Source: Cohnella lubricantis
GTDB taxonomy: Bacteria > Bacillota > Bacilli > Paenibacillales > Paenibacillaceae
Length of the DNA: 54,366 nucleotides
Assembly: GCF_014212015.1 (NCBI RefSeq)
Contig: NZ_JACJVN010000048.1
Coordinates: 1-54,366, forward strand
Direction of reading: 5' to 3'
Notes under the pieces: model-generated
The model's input: the letters and a program-made list of their open reading frames with translations, nothing else
Database searches by the model: none
What the model was told of the DNA's origin: nothing
Shown here: in pieces, positions 16,354 to 27,209 of the stretch
How the letters are laid out: the number at the start of each line of letters is the position of its first letter
Numbering within the stretch: the first letter of the stretch is position 1
Made by a program: the position numbers and the translations under genes

Positions 16354-16554
16354 TTAACGCAGGAACGCTAGGAATATGACGAGAATAACGATGATGCACA
16401 AGACATAAATGACAAGAAGGCGGCCCCATTTCCTCGTTGTGCCGCTGCCATAGCCTGTATTCTCCGTCTGATTCTCCTTCGACTGCCCGATCGCGATCGT
16501 GGCAATTGCGCCGGCAAGCATGACGATGATCACTAGTCCGATTAAATAATCCAT
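16354..16554 (-). CDS. Small two-span membrane protein
   Basis: 66 residues from ATG 16554, which follows a GAGGGGGAGG site. The N-terminal span is LIGLVIIVMLAGAIATIAIG, a short polar linker (QSKENQTENTGYGSGTTRK) follows, and a C-terminal span is VIYVLCIIVILVIFLAFL. The codons further upstream are an unsupported extension. The family is unknown; small proteins like this are common in Paenibacillus. It is monocistronic, facing the terminator at 16310. Confidence 0.65.
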   Translation of the reverse strand: MDYLIGLVIIVMLAGAIATIAIGQSKENQTENTGYGSGTTRKWGRLLVIYVLCIIVILVIFLAFLR

Positions 16555-16732
16555 CAGGTGTCCCTCCCCCTCGTTCATACGCAATATAGCAATATTTCTA
16601 TGCTTCGTAACCATCCATTTTGGCTCGAACTGTCCCATCCTCTTTATTAAACAGCAAAGAACGGCCCTCAGGCTAGTGCCATTAAGAACCGTTCATTCAC
16701 GAATCGCACCAGTAAGCCCTCCTGCCGAACGG

Positions 16733-17150
16733 TTATCCGGCATTCCTCGCCATGATAACCGCCGAACGGATATAGTCGTCCATTCGAGCCCCAGGCACCC
16801 AATCTTTAATGAATTCGCGGGACTCGTCTTTGGGTTCGACGACAATATCGACAAATCCGCTTCTCTGGATCATCTCGCGAACCTCTTCAACGGTGGAAGC
16901 CCCAGATACGCATGCTGCCAACGAATCACGGTCTTGACTGACTTCTGCAGGCATCTCCGCCGTCATCACAACGTCGGAGACGGCTAACCGGCCGCCACTT
17001 CAATACCCGGTACGCTTCATGGAACACCTGTTGTTTGTCCGGTGACAAATTGATGACGCAATTGGATAGAATGACATCGATAGCGCTATCTGGTATAGGC
17101 AGATACTCGATCTCGCCAAGCTTAAGCGACGCAATGATCGAGACCCCTCC
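16733..17150 (-). pseudogene. Arsenite methyltransferase (ArsM-like), truncated and frameshifted
   Basis: The minus strand reads [24 protein letters not shown].. [23 protein letters not shown], the ArsM signature with the conserved active-site Cys context SNCVINL. After a frame change near 16998 it continues [14 protein letters not shown] and runs on through CVSGASTVEEVREMIQRSGF to the end at 16733. ArsM proteins are about 260-280 residues; the SAM-binding glycine loop and the first ~100 residues are gone. It abuts the end of the MarR gene, from which a truncation junction at 17150-17175 can be inferred. Confidence 0.8.
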
Positions 17151-17152
17151 GA

Positions 17153-17611
17153 TTACATTGGAGGAGTGCAGCAATCGGAGCTTTGGTTCATCGCTGCGGT
17201 GAGAATACGAAGGCTCTCTAGAACTTGATCGCGTTTGTCAACTGGAATATGCTGGAATAACTCTTCAATGTAATCCTCCATCGCTGCCGCTATCACTTGA
17301 GACTGTTCCTCTCCCGCTGGCGTCAAATTCAGAACGACATAGCGGCGGTCTTTAGGATCAGGAGAGCGGCTGACATAATCTCCTTCGACCAGTTGCTGGA
17401 CCTGACGGCTTAGGGTGCTGTTATCAACGGATAGAACCGCAGACAGGTCATTCAGCGACATGTTCGCCCTGCGTCCAAGCTCATATAGCACATGGCTCTG
17501 GATGACGGATATCCCGCAGCACTGCGCACCGTCCTTCTGAAGAAGGCCGAATCGTCGGACCAACAGTTGAAGCAGCTCTCTAACGTTTGCTTTTGCCGTT
17601 AAAGTTCTCAT
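17153..17611 (-). CDS. MarR-family regulator with vicinal cysteines
   Basis: 152 residues, MarR-type winged helix: [32 protein letters not shown] forms the HTH, and [16 protein letters not shown] the wing. Two Cys-Cys pairs stand out, QCCGIS near residue 32 and DCCTPP at the extreme C-terminus. Such pairs are plausible trivalent-arsenic or redox ligands, fitting the adjacent arsM relic. ATG 17611 is chosen because AGGTG precedes it. A strong promoter lies just upstream. It would have controlled the methyltransferase gene, now broken. Confidence 0.85.
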   Translation of the reverse strand: MRTLTAKANVRELLQLLVRRFGLLQKDGAQCCGISVIQSHVLYELGRRANMSLNDLSAVLSVDNSTLSRQVQQLVEGDYVSRSPDPKDRRYVVLNLTPAGEEQSQVIAAAMEDYIEELFQHIPVDKRDQVLESLRILTAAMNQSSDCCTPPM

Positions 17612-17628
17612 TCTCATCACCTAGTGCG

Positions 17629-17657
17629 GTTATACCATGATTAATCCCAAATCACAA
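17629..17657 (-). promoter_or_regulatory. Promoter of the MarR gene
   Basis: On the minus strand TTGTGA (17657-17652) and TATAAC (17634-17629) are 17 bases apart, about 18 bases upstream of the chosen ATG. Confidence 0.65.
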
Positions 17658-17768
17658 CTATTTCATTCGCAAAATAATAGGATTGCGCGTTGCACAGCTT
17701 ATGGTCAAAATGCTCTGTCCGCGAAGGACAGAGCATCTTCTACATGATTATGCGTCATTCATTAGCCA

Positions 17769-20003
<2,235 letters not shown>

Positions 20004-20192
20004 TTATTTATTAAAGCAATTTACAGGAAAAAGCAACCATAAGATTGCATTTTTATTTTATCACCATCCGATTCTGAAGATTGTATCGGAATGTTGAACA
20101 TCAAATAGACTTAGTATGGGAAGTAGATCACTGCGCGACCGGGTTATTCTGCGGCCTTAGGCAGTCCTCCCTCTGAATGCGGCGCACCACAC

Positions 20193-20227
20193 GAAGAGAC
20201 GAGAAGCGAATCGCTTCTCGTCTCTTC
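20193..20227. terminator. 16-bp perfect hairpin after pdaA
   Basis: GAAGAGACGAGAAGCG (20193-20208) is followed after 3 bases by its exact reverse complement (20212-20227). It lies 14 bases after the pdaA stop on the minus strand. No strong T run follows, but the position suggests transcription termination or 3'-end protection. Confidence 0.65.
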
Positions 20228-20240
20228 CGTAATGGTTGTC

Positions 20241-21032
20241 TTATCGGTATCCCTTCACTTGCAACGAATCGATGCGTTTGAACTCATAGCCGCGGGCTCT
20301 AGCCTCGTCGATGATTCTCCCCAATGCCTCGGCGTTGTCCCGCGAGACGGCATGAAGCAGAATGACCGCTCCCGGATGAAGCTGATCGACCACGCTCGTG
20401 TACGCATAGTTCCAGCCCATCTGCCGATTCGTCTCCCAATCCCGGTAGGCAATAGACCAGAAGACGTTGGTGTAGCCGAGCCCCCGGCATACGCCGAGCA
20501 GCCGGTCGCTGAAGATGCCGCGCGGCGGCCGGACGAACTGCATCGCACCCTGACCCGTAATTCGCGCCACTTCACGGCTTACCTTCTCCAGCTCCTCCTT
20601 AACTCGCGCAGGAGGCTCCTGCGTCAGATCGGGATGGCTCCATGAATGGTTGCCGATCAGATGGCCCTCCGCCGCCATACGCACCAGCAGATCAGGCTGA
20701 TCCTTGACGTAATGCCCTGTAACGAAGAAGATGGCTGGCACCTTCTTCTCCTTTAGAACATCGAGAATCTGCCCGGTGTAGCCATTCTCGTAGCCGTTGT
20801 CGAACGTCAAATACAGCTCCTTCTTCTCCGTGTTGCCCAAGAAGATGGCTCCATGCTTCCGCAAGATCGGCATGAAGCCTTCCTCTGCTATGGAGGGGAG
20901 CTGTCCACCCTTGCTCTTCTTAAAGCCGAAATGATAAGGTCCGCCGCTGCCGTTCGCCGTTGACGGCATCACCGTCCATAACATACAAGCGAATATCGCC
21001 ACCGCCAATACGACCGCTGCATTCCTTCTCAT
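20241..21032 (-). CDS. pdaA: Delta-lactam-biosynthetic polysaccharide deacetylase
   Basis: 263 residues. An N-terminal hydrophobic segment (AAVVLAVAIFACMLW) acts as signal peptide or anchor, then a NodB-type deacetylase domain. The first motif is LTFDNGYENGYT, the PdaA-specific variant of TFDDG. The metal-binding motif is HSWSHPD, followed by RPPRGIFS and a final LLHAVS. PdaA de-acetylates muramic acid so that the muramic delta-lactam of the spore cortex can form. ATG 21032 is preferred because GGGG lies at proper spacing; a GTG at 21041 is in frame. Confidence 0.92.
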   Translation of the reverse strand: MRRNAAVVLAVAIFACMLWTVMPSTANGSGGPYHFGFKKSKGGQLPSIAEEGFMPILRKHGAIFLGNTEKKELYLTFDNGYENGYTGQILDVLKEKKVPAIFFVTGHYVKDQPDLLVRMAAEGHLIGNHSWSHPDLTQEPPARVKEELEKVSREVARITGQGAMQFVRPPRGIFSDRLLGVCRGLGYTNVFWSIAYRDWETNRQMGWNYAYTSVVDQLHPGAVILLHAVSRDNAEALGRIIDEARARGYEFKRIDSLQVKGYR

Positions 21033-21143
21033 CGTCATCACCCCTGATTAAGACTTACAGGTTAACCTTAGTCGAAATCAGGCTGGCTATGCACAGGTTG
21101 GAAATCAATTCTTAGCACAAACTCCTTGTCCTGCTATTCGCAC

Positions 21144-21467
21144 TCAAACATACTGCTTAATGGCTTGCTGAAGCTTCATTGCCAGTCCCAGCTTCCCTTC
21201 CACTTTGAGCGCTCCCGTCATGAACGCCATCATAGCGTTTAAGTCGTCTCGCAGCAGCTTCTTCAAAGAAGCAGATGTCAGGGTAAGCGTACAGTCGGAC
21301 GGCTCCGGAGCGCCTTCCGAGATCGACACGGCACCGTCTCGAATGGCCGCTTGATAGGTGCCGCCGTCGTTAAGATTGAATTGGAATACGTTGTCGAACG
21401 ATTGGATCGCCTCCGGATTCTCGTTCATGCGCTCCGCCATTCGGCGCAATTCTTCAAGCACACTCAT
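21144..21467 (-). CDS. SCP2 sterol-binding domain protein
   Basis: 107 residues forming a single SCP2 lipid-binding domain: NVFQFNLNDGGTYQAAIRDGAVSI, then PSDCTLTLTSASLKKLL, and the conserved AFMTGALKVEGKLGLAMKL end. Such stand-alone bacterial SCP2 proteins bind lipids or acyl chains in a hydrophobic tunnel; the ligand here is unknown. GAGGAGG precedes ATG 21467. It appears monocistronic. Confidence 0.92.
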   Translation of the reverse strand: MSVLEELRRMAERMNENPEAIQSFDNVFQFNLNDGGTYQAAIRDGAVSISEGAPEPSDCTLTLTSASLKKLLRDDLNAMMAFMTGALKVEGKLGLAMKLQQAIKQYV

Positions 21468-21592
21468 GCCACATCCTCCTCAGCCGTTATAGGTAATAGG
21501 AAAATGCACATCACCATCATATTTTGGAATTATTACTAGTTTATCATATATTTATTGAGAAAAAAGCAACGTTCACACGCACACGCAGCGAT

Positions 21593-21697
21593 CTAACTCA
21601 CTTCTAGGATCAAGCGCTCCAACCCGGGATCGTCCAACAGCCACTGTGTTTTGGTCCACTTGCTCATGACGGGCGTGCTGTCATACCTCCGAGCCAT
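21593..21697 (-). CDS. Possible small protein or gene fragment
   Basis: ATG 21697 opens 34 codons (MARRYDSTPVMSKWTKTQ..., ending LERLILEVS) to TAG 21593. The sequence reads like protein, but there is no ribosome binding site before either Met, so it may be a fragment of a lost gene. No family is recognised. Confidence 0.25.
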   Translation of the reverse strand: MARRYDSTPVMSKWTKTQWLLDDPGLERLILEVS

Positions 21698-21793
21698 GGT
21701 AAAAGGGGAACATATTCCAAATTAGTATACACTTTTACCCATCTATAGGGCAGCTATAATCAGAACCAGAAGATAGGAAGGGAGAGCGGCATC

Positions 21794-22840
21794 ATGATTA
21801 AAAAGGCGAATCGATTAGCGCAGACGTTTAACGGCTTCCATCCGGTGGCATGGGGAGTCATTGTGGGGACTTTGCTGGCTCGCACCGGGTTCTTCATGAC
21901 CATTCCGTTCCTCGGAATATACTTGGGGAAAGTCAAGGGTATCGATCCGGCCACGGTCGGGGCCATTCTGGGCATCAGCTTGTTCATTGGCACGTGGAGC
22001 AGCTTCGTCGGAGGGGCTTTGTCCGATCGGCTGGGACGCTATCCGGTCATGATCGCGTCTATGGCCGTCTGGGGATTCGTCTTCGTCGGGTTCGCCTTCG
22101 CCGAAGCGACTTGGCTGTTCTTCGCGCTCAGCGCGATGAACGGGCTGTGCCGCAGTATCTTCGAGCCGGCGGCTAGAGCGCTGCTGGCGGATGTCACGCC
22201 GGCGGAGAAGCGCACCGATGCGTTTAACGCCCGATACTTCGCGATCAATCTAGGCGGCGCGATCGGACCGCTGATCGGACTGAAGCTCGGAGCGGGCGGA
22301 ACGACCTCTGCCGCGCCATTTCTGCTCAGCGCTTCAATCTATGGAGTCTATGCCGTGCTGCTTGTCTACTTCGGCGTCGTCTTGGCGCTGCAATATCCGT
22401 TAAGCCGGTTCATGAAGCGCTTCCCCGCCATGACGGCGCTGAAGCTCGGCTGCTTGCTGTTCGGGCTGGGACTGTTCGGACTCGGCGCTTTCGACCATGT
22501 CGTCCTGCTGGTGCTTGCGATGGCAGTATTCACTAGCGGGGAGATTCTGTGCTTCGTCATCGGAGATGTACTGATTGGCGAGATTGCGCCGGAGCATCTG
22601 CGCGGCACCTACTACGGCGCCAGCGGCTTCGCCTATATTGGCCAGAGCGTCTGCGCCTGGTTCGGAGGCTACCTGCTGAAGGAGCTCGGCTTTGACCAAG
22701 GCATGCTGATCTTCGGCATCCTGATGCTGCTCGCGTTCGCCGCCTTCCCGTTCTTCCACAGGGGACAGCAGCTGCGCAGCCGCCAGACGAAGCTTCAGGC
22801 AGCGAGCGCAGCAATTCGATCCGCTAATGCAAATGCTTAA
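21794..22840 (+). CDS. MFS transporter with internal deletion
   Basis: 348 residues, drug-efflux type MFS. Motif A is clear in loop 2-3 (GGALSDRLGRYPVMI), and PFLGIYLGKVKGIDPATVG and PAARALLADVTP are typical of the MdtH-like subgroup. Relatives are about 400-420 residues. Between span 6 (ASIYGVYAVLLVY) and VVLALQYPLSRFMKRF, which normally follows span 8, some 50-60 residues are missing in frame, so about two spans and the connecting loop are lost. An AAGGGAGAG site precedes the ATG. Function is doubtful. Confidence 0.8.
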   Translation: MIKKANRLAQTFNGFHPVAWGVIVGTLLARTGFFMTIPFLGIYLGKVKGIDPATVGAILGISLFIGTWSSFVGGALSDRLGRYPVMIASMAVWGFVFVGFAFAEATWLFFALSAMNGLCRSIFEPAARALLADVTPAEKRTDAFNARYFAINLGGAIGPLIGLKLGAGGTTSAAPFLLSASIYGVYAVLLVYFGVVLALQYPLSRFMKRFPAMTALKLGCLLFGLGLFGLGAFDHVVLLVLAMAVFTSGEILCFVIGDVLIGEIAPEHLRGTYYGASGFAYIGQSVCAWFGGYLLKELGFDQGMLIFGILMLLAFAAFPFFHRGQQLRSRQTKLQAASAAIRSANANA

Positions 22841-22878
22841 CAACTTTAATGATTAATGACCTGAATCTTTGTGTATAG

Positions 22879-23370
22879 CTATTTGTTGCTCAGCAGCTCG
22901 TAAACCATCGCCTTCATGGACGAGACGGTTGTTCTCTTATATTGCAGCCCTAGCCGGAGCACCCGCAATTGCTGTCTGCGGGATAGATGCTGGAAGCGGG
23001 GCTCCTGCTTCAAGAACCTGCGGATAATCGCCCAGCTGCTAGCCGGCGTGTGTTCCCGCTTCAAATACGGCACCTCATAGGGCAGCTTGCGCTTGCGCAC
23101 GCGATGCACCAATGAGGCGAAATGAGCCGAAGCTTTGCTCTCGTCTATCAGACAAGGAGCGGCTGCCTTCCTCGAATGCTTCTTCAGGAACTCGTAGTGG
23201 CTGCTGCCGCTTACCAGGACGTAGCCGCCTTGTTTGCGGCTCTTGCGCACGACCATCAGATGCATGCAATCCCGTGCGGTTCTTCGAAGCTCCTTCATTC
23301 GCTTCGTGAGCTGGACAGACAATCCGGGCTTAATCTTGCTAAGGGGGATATATTGCACCGTATATCTCAT
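22879..23370 (-). CDS. ParB-like domain protein of unknown role
   Basis: 163 residues, very basic. The first ~65 residues (YIPLSKIKPGLSVQLTKRMKEL, then MHLMVVRKSRKQGGYVLVSGSSHYEFL) follow the pattern of a ParB/sulfiredoxin-fold domain, where ISPxxI-like start, GxYxLVSG and a following helix are conserved. The catalytic GERR-type motif is replaced by GSSHYEF. The C-terminal helical part (FLKQEPRFQHLSRRQQLRVLRL) may bind nucleic acid. It seems a Paenibacillus-type hypothetical. The ParB relation is a weak, pattern-based inference. Confidence 0.7.
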   Translation of the reverse strand: MRYTVQYIPLSKIKPGLSVQLTKRMKELRRTARDCMHLMVVRKSRKQGGYVLVSGSSHYEFLKKHSRKAAAPCLIDESKASAHFASLVHRVRKRKLPYEVPYLKREHTPASSWAIIRRFLKQEPRFQHLSRRQQLRVLRLGLQYKRTTVSSMKAMVYELLSNK

Positions 23371-23441
23371 GAGAGCATTCGCCCCTTTAGTTTTTCCTTA
23401 TGTATATGCCCTTCCTCCGCAAATTGCATCTTCACGGCAAC

Positions 23442-23483
23442 AACGGCTCCACGCGGGAAGAGACTTCCCTGCTTGGAGCCGTT
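23442..23483. terminator. Nested hairpin after mqo
   Basis: AACGGCTCCA (23442-23451) pairs with TGGAGCCGTT (23474-23483), and an inner GGGAAG/CTTCCC stem (23455-23460, 23464-23469) extends it. It lies 16 bases after the mqo stop on the minus strand. Confidence 0.65.
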
Positions 23484-23498
23484 AGGCGTCTTGCGATA

Positions 23499-25019
23499 TT
23501 ACGATACGGTCAAGCTTGCTTCCTTCGCTGGCACATGCTCGCTTAGTCCCAGCGTCTGCGCGGTTGTCGATTGAATATGTTGAATGAGCTCCGGGTGATC
23601 CAGCAGCTTCAAGCCATAGGACGGGATCATCTCTTTGAGCTTCGGCTCCCACGATTTGATCTGCTGCGGGAAGCACTTCTGAATGACCTCGAGCATGACG
23701 GATACCGCGGTCGAAGCGCCAGGGGACGCACCAAGCAGCGCGGCGATCGAACCGTCTGCGGCGCTGATGACTTCCGTGCCGAATTGAAGCGTGCCCTTGC
23801 CGCCGGAAGCCGTGTCCTTAATAATCTGCACGCGCTGGCCTGCGACGATCAAGTCCCAATCCTCGCTCCGGGCGTTCGGGACGAATTCGCGCAGCGCTTC
23901 CATCCGCTTCTCCTTCGACAACATCACTTGCTTGATGAGATAAGTCGTTAGCGAAGCGTTCTTCACGCCTGCAGCCAGCATCGTGACGAGGTTATGCGGT
24001 TTGACCGAAGTGATCAGGTCGAACATGGAGCCGAACTTCAAGAACTTCGGCGAGAAGCCGGCGAACGGTCCGAAGAGCAGCGATTCCTTGCCGTCGATGA
24101 AGCGGGTATCCAGATGCGGAACCGACATCGGCGGCGCGCCGACAGGAGCTTGGCCATATACTTTGGCGTGATGCTGCGCCACGACCTCGGGGTTCTGGCA
24201 TACCATGAACAGGCCGCTGACCGGGAAGCCGCCGACGCCCTTGCCTTCCGGAATGCCGGACTTCTGCAGCAGATGCAGGCTTCCGCCGCCCCCGCCGATA
24301 AAGACGAACTTAGCGGCGATGCGTTCGATGGTGCCGCCGGCCAGATTCCGCACCTTCAACTCCCACGAACCGTCGCTTGTCCGCTTGATATCCTCTACCT
24401 GATGGCTGTAGTTGATGTCGACGTTCTTATTTTTGAGATGGGTAATTAGGGTCCGGGTGAGCGCGCCGAAGTTGACGTCCGTGCCCGCCTCGCTTCTCGT
24501 AGCCGCGATCGGCTGATTCCCTTGGCGGTCTCGCATCATGAGCGGTATCCACTCTTCCAGCTTCGCTGGATCGTCGGAGAACTCCATTCCTTGGAACAGA
24601 GGATTGCTCGCGAGAGCTTCATAGCGTTTCTTCAGGAAGGCGACATCCTTCTCCCCTTGCACGAAGCTCATGTGAGGGACCGGATAGATAAATTCGCGCG
24701 GATTGCGGATCAAGCTGCTTCTCACCAGATAAGACCAGAACTGCCTGGATACTTGGAACTCTTCATTCACTTTGATCGCTTTGCCGATATCGATGGAACC
24801 GTCGGGCTTCTCGACAGTGTAGTTGAGCTCGCACAGCGCGGAATGCCCGGTTCCGGCGTTGTTCCATTCGTTAGAGCTCTCTTCTCCCGGGATTGCGCGT
24901 CTCTCGAACAAGGTAATATCCCAGTCCGGCTTCAATTCCTTCAGCAGCGACCCTAACGTCGCGCTCATGATGCCGGCGCCGATCAAGATCACGTCAGTTT
25001 TCGTTTGTCCGTTGCTCAT
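23499..25019 (-). CDS. mqo: Malate:quinone oxidoreductase
   Basis: 506 residues, FAD-dependent membrane-associated enzyme that oxidises malate to oxaloacetate and passes electrons to the quinone pool. The FAD-binding start is [18 protein letters not shown], followed by [30 protein letters not shown], which is diagnostic for Mqo. GGFPVSGLF and the C-terminal [13 protein letters not shown] are also family features. ATG 25019 is chosen after GAGG; two earlier codons (ATG/GTG type) lack spacing. It stands alone with a hairpin after it. Confidence 0.96.
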   Translation of the reverse strand: MSNGQTKTDVILIGAGIMSATLGSLLKELKPDWDITLFERRAIPGEESSNEWNNAGTGHSALCELNYTVEKPDGSIDIGKAIKVNEEFQVSRQFWSYLVRSSLIRNPREFIYPVPHMSFVQGEKDVAFLKKRYEALASNPLFQGMEFSDDPAKLEEWIPLMMRDRQGNQPIAATRSEAGTDVNFGALTRTLITHLKNKNVDINYSHQVEDIKRTSDGSWELKVRNLAGGTIERIAAKFVFIGGGGGSLHLLQKSGIPEGKGVGGFPVSGLFMVCQNPEVVAQHHAKVYGQAPVGAPPMSVPHLDTRFIDGKESLLFGPFAGFSPKFLKFGSMFDLITSVKPHNLVTMLAAGVKNASLTTYLIKQVMLSKEKRMEALREFVPNARSEDWDLIVAGQRVQIIKDTASGGKGTLQFGTEVISAADGSIAALLGASPGASTAVSVMLEVIQKCFPQQIKSWEPKLKEMIPSYGLKLLDHPELIQHIQSTTAQTLGLSEHVPAKEASLTVS

Positions 25020-25609
25020 CTTTACCATCCTCGTACCCTAAGATTTGCTGATTGGATGCAAGCTCTCCTGCTTATGCGCTGCAGCAAGCCTAGCCCGGCC
25101 TAATGTCACAGCTAATATGGCTACATTATATCACAGTGTATCGCTATTATTTATTTACTATATTCGCGATAAATTTCCTTCGTTCTTCAACTGAAGGGAA
25201 CTGCAGGCGTCAAAAAAGGCGGTTCCGTCCGCCAACATGCGCGTCAGACCGCCATTTCTCCCCCGCAATCGCTCCCGGCTAGATCATTCTGGCCATTCTC
25301 TGGGAGAATGATACAAATTCTTTTGCATCCCAACAAAAAAAACTTATCCCTATAAAACTGTCCGTTGCTCGACAGTTGCCTCTTTATTCTGCAGCTTCTC
25401 TAGTGAGCGGCCGTCTTCATAGAATCGGCGGCACCCATGCCTCTCGAACTCGGGCTGCAGGGGCGCTTGCGGGACTTTGCGATGCTCTTGCCCGAATCTC
25501 TCGGGTTGCGCTCACATCTTGGGCCAGTCAGTTAAGGCTGTCCCTTACCCTTCGTCACTATCGGTGATTTCGTGCGGGACAACCCCTCCTTCATGCAGCG
25601 GGAGAGAGC
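25020..25609. other. Gene-free stretch upstream of mqo
   Basis: 590 bases between mqo and the GTPase gene. Near mqo there is a minus-strand TATAAT (25130-25125) flanked by two CTGTGA copies, possibly the mqo promoter, though no good -35 is seen. Farther on there is an 8-bp inverted repeat ATCATTCT/AGAATGAT (25283-25312). A minus-strand frame of ~50 protein-like codons ends at TAG 25350-25352 without a start, perhaps a gene relic. Confidence 0.4.
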
Positions 25610-26740
25610 TCAATCGAGCTCTTCCGCATAATCGCGGCTCGACTTGCGCGCTTTGGCGACGGCAGGCTTGCCTCCAGCCGACTTGCCTCCGGCTTGCTTC
25701 GAGTGCTTCTTGGCGGTCGCCCTCTCCTTGCGCGCCAGATGAGCGAGCTCGCGCTCCGTCTTCTTGTAATTCGAGAACCGGCGCGCATCCAGCGTGCCTT
25801 CGGCGATTGCCGCTGTCACAGCGCATCCCGGCTCGGTGCCGTTATGCTTGCAATCGCGGTAACGGCACTGCGCGGCGAGCTCCTCAATATCGGAGAACGC
25901 CTGCTCCCAGCCGTCCTGCGCATCCCACAGCTGCAGCTCGCGCATGCCCGGCGTATCCAAGACGAGCGCGCCGCCGGGCAGCAGGAACAGCTCGCGATGC
26001 GTGGTCGTATGCCGGCCGCGCGCGTCGCTCTCGCGGATGCCGGACGTATGCTGCTTCTCTTCGCCGGCCAGCCAATTGAGCAGCGTGGACTTGCCGACGC
26101 CGGAGGATCCGGTAACGGCAATCGTTGCGCCTGGCCGCATGTACGGCGCGAGCTGCTCCTTGCCTTGATCGCGCAATGCGCTCACGAAGTGGACAGGAAC
26201 GCCGGGCGCTACAGCTTCCACCTCATTCTTGTACACCACAGGCTCGTCGCACAGATCGGCCTTGGTCAACAGAATAACCGGTGTCGCGCCGCTCTCCCAC
26301 GCTGTGATCATATAGCGTTCGATCCGCCGGACATTAAAGTCCTCGTTCAACGCGGATGTAATGAACAGATAATCCATATTGGCGCCGACGACTTGGTCAT
26401 CCATGACGCCGCCTGCCGCCCGGCGGATCATCGCGCTGCGGCGGGGTACCATCGCGTGGATGATCGAACGCTGCTCGCCGGGCATCGGCTCGGTCATTAC
26501 CCAGTCGCCGACCGCAGGGAAATCGCTGCGCAGCTGCGCCTGGAATTCATACTTGCCGGACACGACAGCCGTCTGCTCGCCGTCCGGCGTCATGATCTGA
26601 TAAGAGTGGGAGTGCTGGGCCATCACTCGAGCTGGCGTCAGCTGGCGGTATTTCTCGGACAGCTGGCTTGCCGCATTTTCCCAGTGGTCATTCCAGCCAT
26701 AAGTCTTCAGTAATTCGTGTGCAATTGTATTAAGATTCAA
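25610..26740 (-). CDS. rsgA: RsgA/YloQ-type ribosome-associated GTPase
   Basis: 376 residues, circularly permuted GTPase that checks 30S subunit maturation. An N-terminal OB-like domain contains VSGKYEFQAQLRSDFPAVGDWV. The permuted G domain follows with G4 LLTKADL, G1 GSSGVGKSTLLNWL, and G3 LVLDTPGMRE, then the zinc site C-x5-C...H...C (CRYRDCKHNGTEPGC). The Lys/Ala-rich tail makes it longer than B. subtilis RsgA (298). The start is TTG 26740 after AAAGGAG; no ATG fits. It lies behind a leader peptide and two terminators, so expression is likely attenuated. It is probably a second, accessory RsgA. Confidence 0.9.
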   Translation of the reverse strand: MNLNTIAHELLKTYGWNDHWENAASQLSEKYRQLTPARVMAQHSHSYQIMTPDGEQTAVVSGKYEFQAQLRSDFPAVGDWVMTEPMPGEQRSIIHAMVPRRSAMIRRAAGGVMDDQVVGANMDYLFITSALNEDFNVRRIERYMITAWESGATPVILLTKADLCDEPVVYKNEVEAVAPGVPVHFVSALRDQGKEQLAPYMRPGATIAVTGSSGVGKSTLLNWLAGEEKQHTSGIRESDARGRHTTTHRELFLLPGGALVLDTPGMRELQLWDAQDGWEQAFSDIEELAAQCRYRDCKHNGTEPGCAVTAAIAEGTLDARRFSNYKKTERELAHLARKERATAKKHSKQAGGKSAGGKPAVAKARKSSRDYAEELD

Positions 26741-26801
26741 ATGGTGATCTCCTTTAAATTGAAGGTTTAGAATGGACATACACAATTCACAACAAAAAAA
26801 A

Positions 26802-26828
26802 GCCGCAAGGAACGTAAGCTCCCGCGGC
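26802..26828 (-). terminator. Second leader terminator before rsgA
   Basis: In the minus-strand transcript GCCGCGGG pairs (8 bp, two G-U) with CUUGCGGC across a loop, and U8 follows (plus-strand A run 26794-26801). It lies about 60 bases before the rsgA start. Confidence 0.78.
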
Positions 26829-26847
26829 GCAAGCACAAACGAAAAAA

Positions 26848-26877
26848 CCGCACGGAACCATTCTCGGTCCCATGCGG
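26848..26877 (-). terminator. First leader terminator before rsgA
   Basis: In the transcript CCGCAUGGGACC pairs over 12 bp, two of them G-U, with GGUUCCGUGCGG across a 6-base loop, followed by UUUUUU (plus-strand A run 26842-26847). It lies between the leader peptide stop (26901) and the second terminator. Confidence 0.8.
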
Positions 26878-26900
26878 TAACGGCTTCCAACATGTAAACG

Positions 26901-26993
26901 TTAGAAAGCGGTCCGTTGAGGCCGAGACATATGAAGAACAGCAGCAAACGACACGACAGATTCAAACGATACAATCGACAGCGCTTTGCTCAT
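26901..26993 (-). CDS. Leader peptide of the rsgA-type gene
   Basis: ATG 26993 follows a perfect AAGGAGG with 9-base spacing and opens 30 codons to TAA 26901-26903. The peptide starts MSKALSIVSFESVVSF and ends RPQRTAF. It lies about 30 bases downstream of a consensus promoter and 23 bases before the first terminator. This arrangement is typical of translated leader peptides that control transcription attenuation. It is too short and hydrophobic-polar mixed for a domain. The regulatory role is inferred from the layout. Confidence 0.72.
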   Translation of the reverse strand: MSKALSIVSFESVVSFAAVLHMSRPQRTAF

Positions 26994-27024
26994 AATCATC
27001 AGCCTCCTTGTTTGAGATGTGCTT

Positions 27025-27054
27025 ATTATATGGAGTTTGTTCCTCGTTTGTCAA
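27025..27054 (-). promoter_or_regulatory. Consensus promoter of the leader/rsgA unit
   Basis: On the minus strand TTGACA (27054-27049) and TATAAT (27030-27025), both perfect hexamers, are 18 bases apart. Transcription would begin near 27018, just before the leader ribosome binding site. Confidence 0.88.
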
Positions 27055-27209
27055 CTACAGCCAATACGGTCCGCCCATCATCCGTCATTGATATCCACCC
27101 TTGCGCCCCGCGTTCCGCGGCAGACAACCTATAAACCGGGCTATTTGGATACCGCCTGCCATTTGAGGACATCCTACGCGCAGTGATCTCAGGCGGGAGG
27201 AAACCCATC

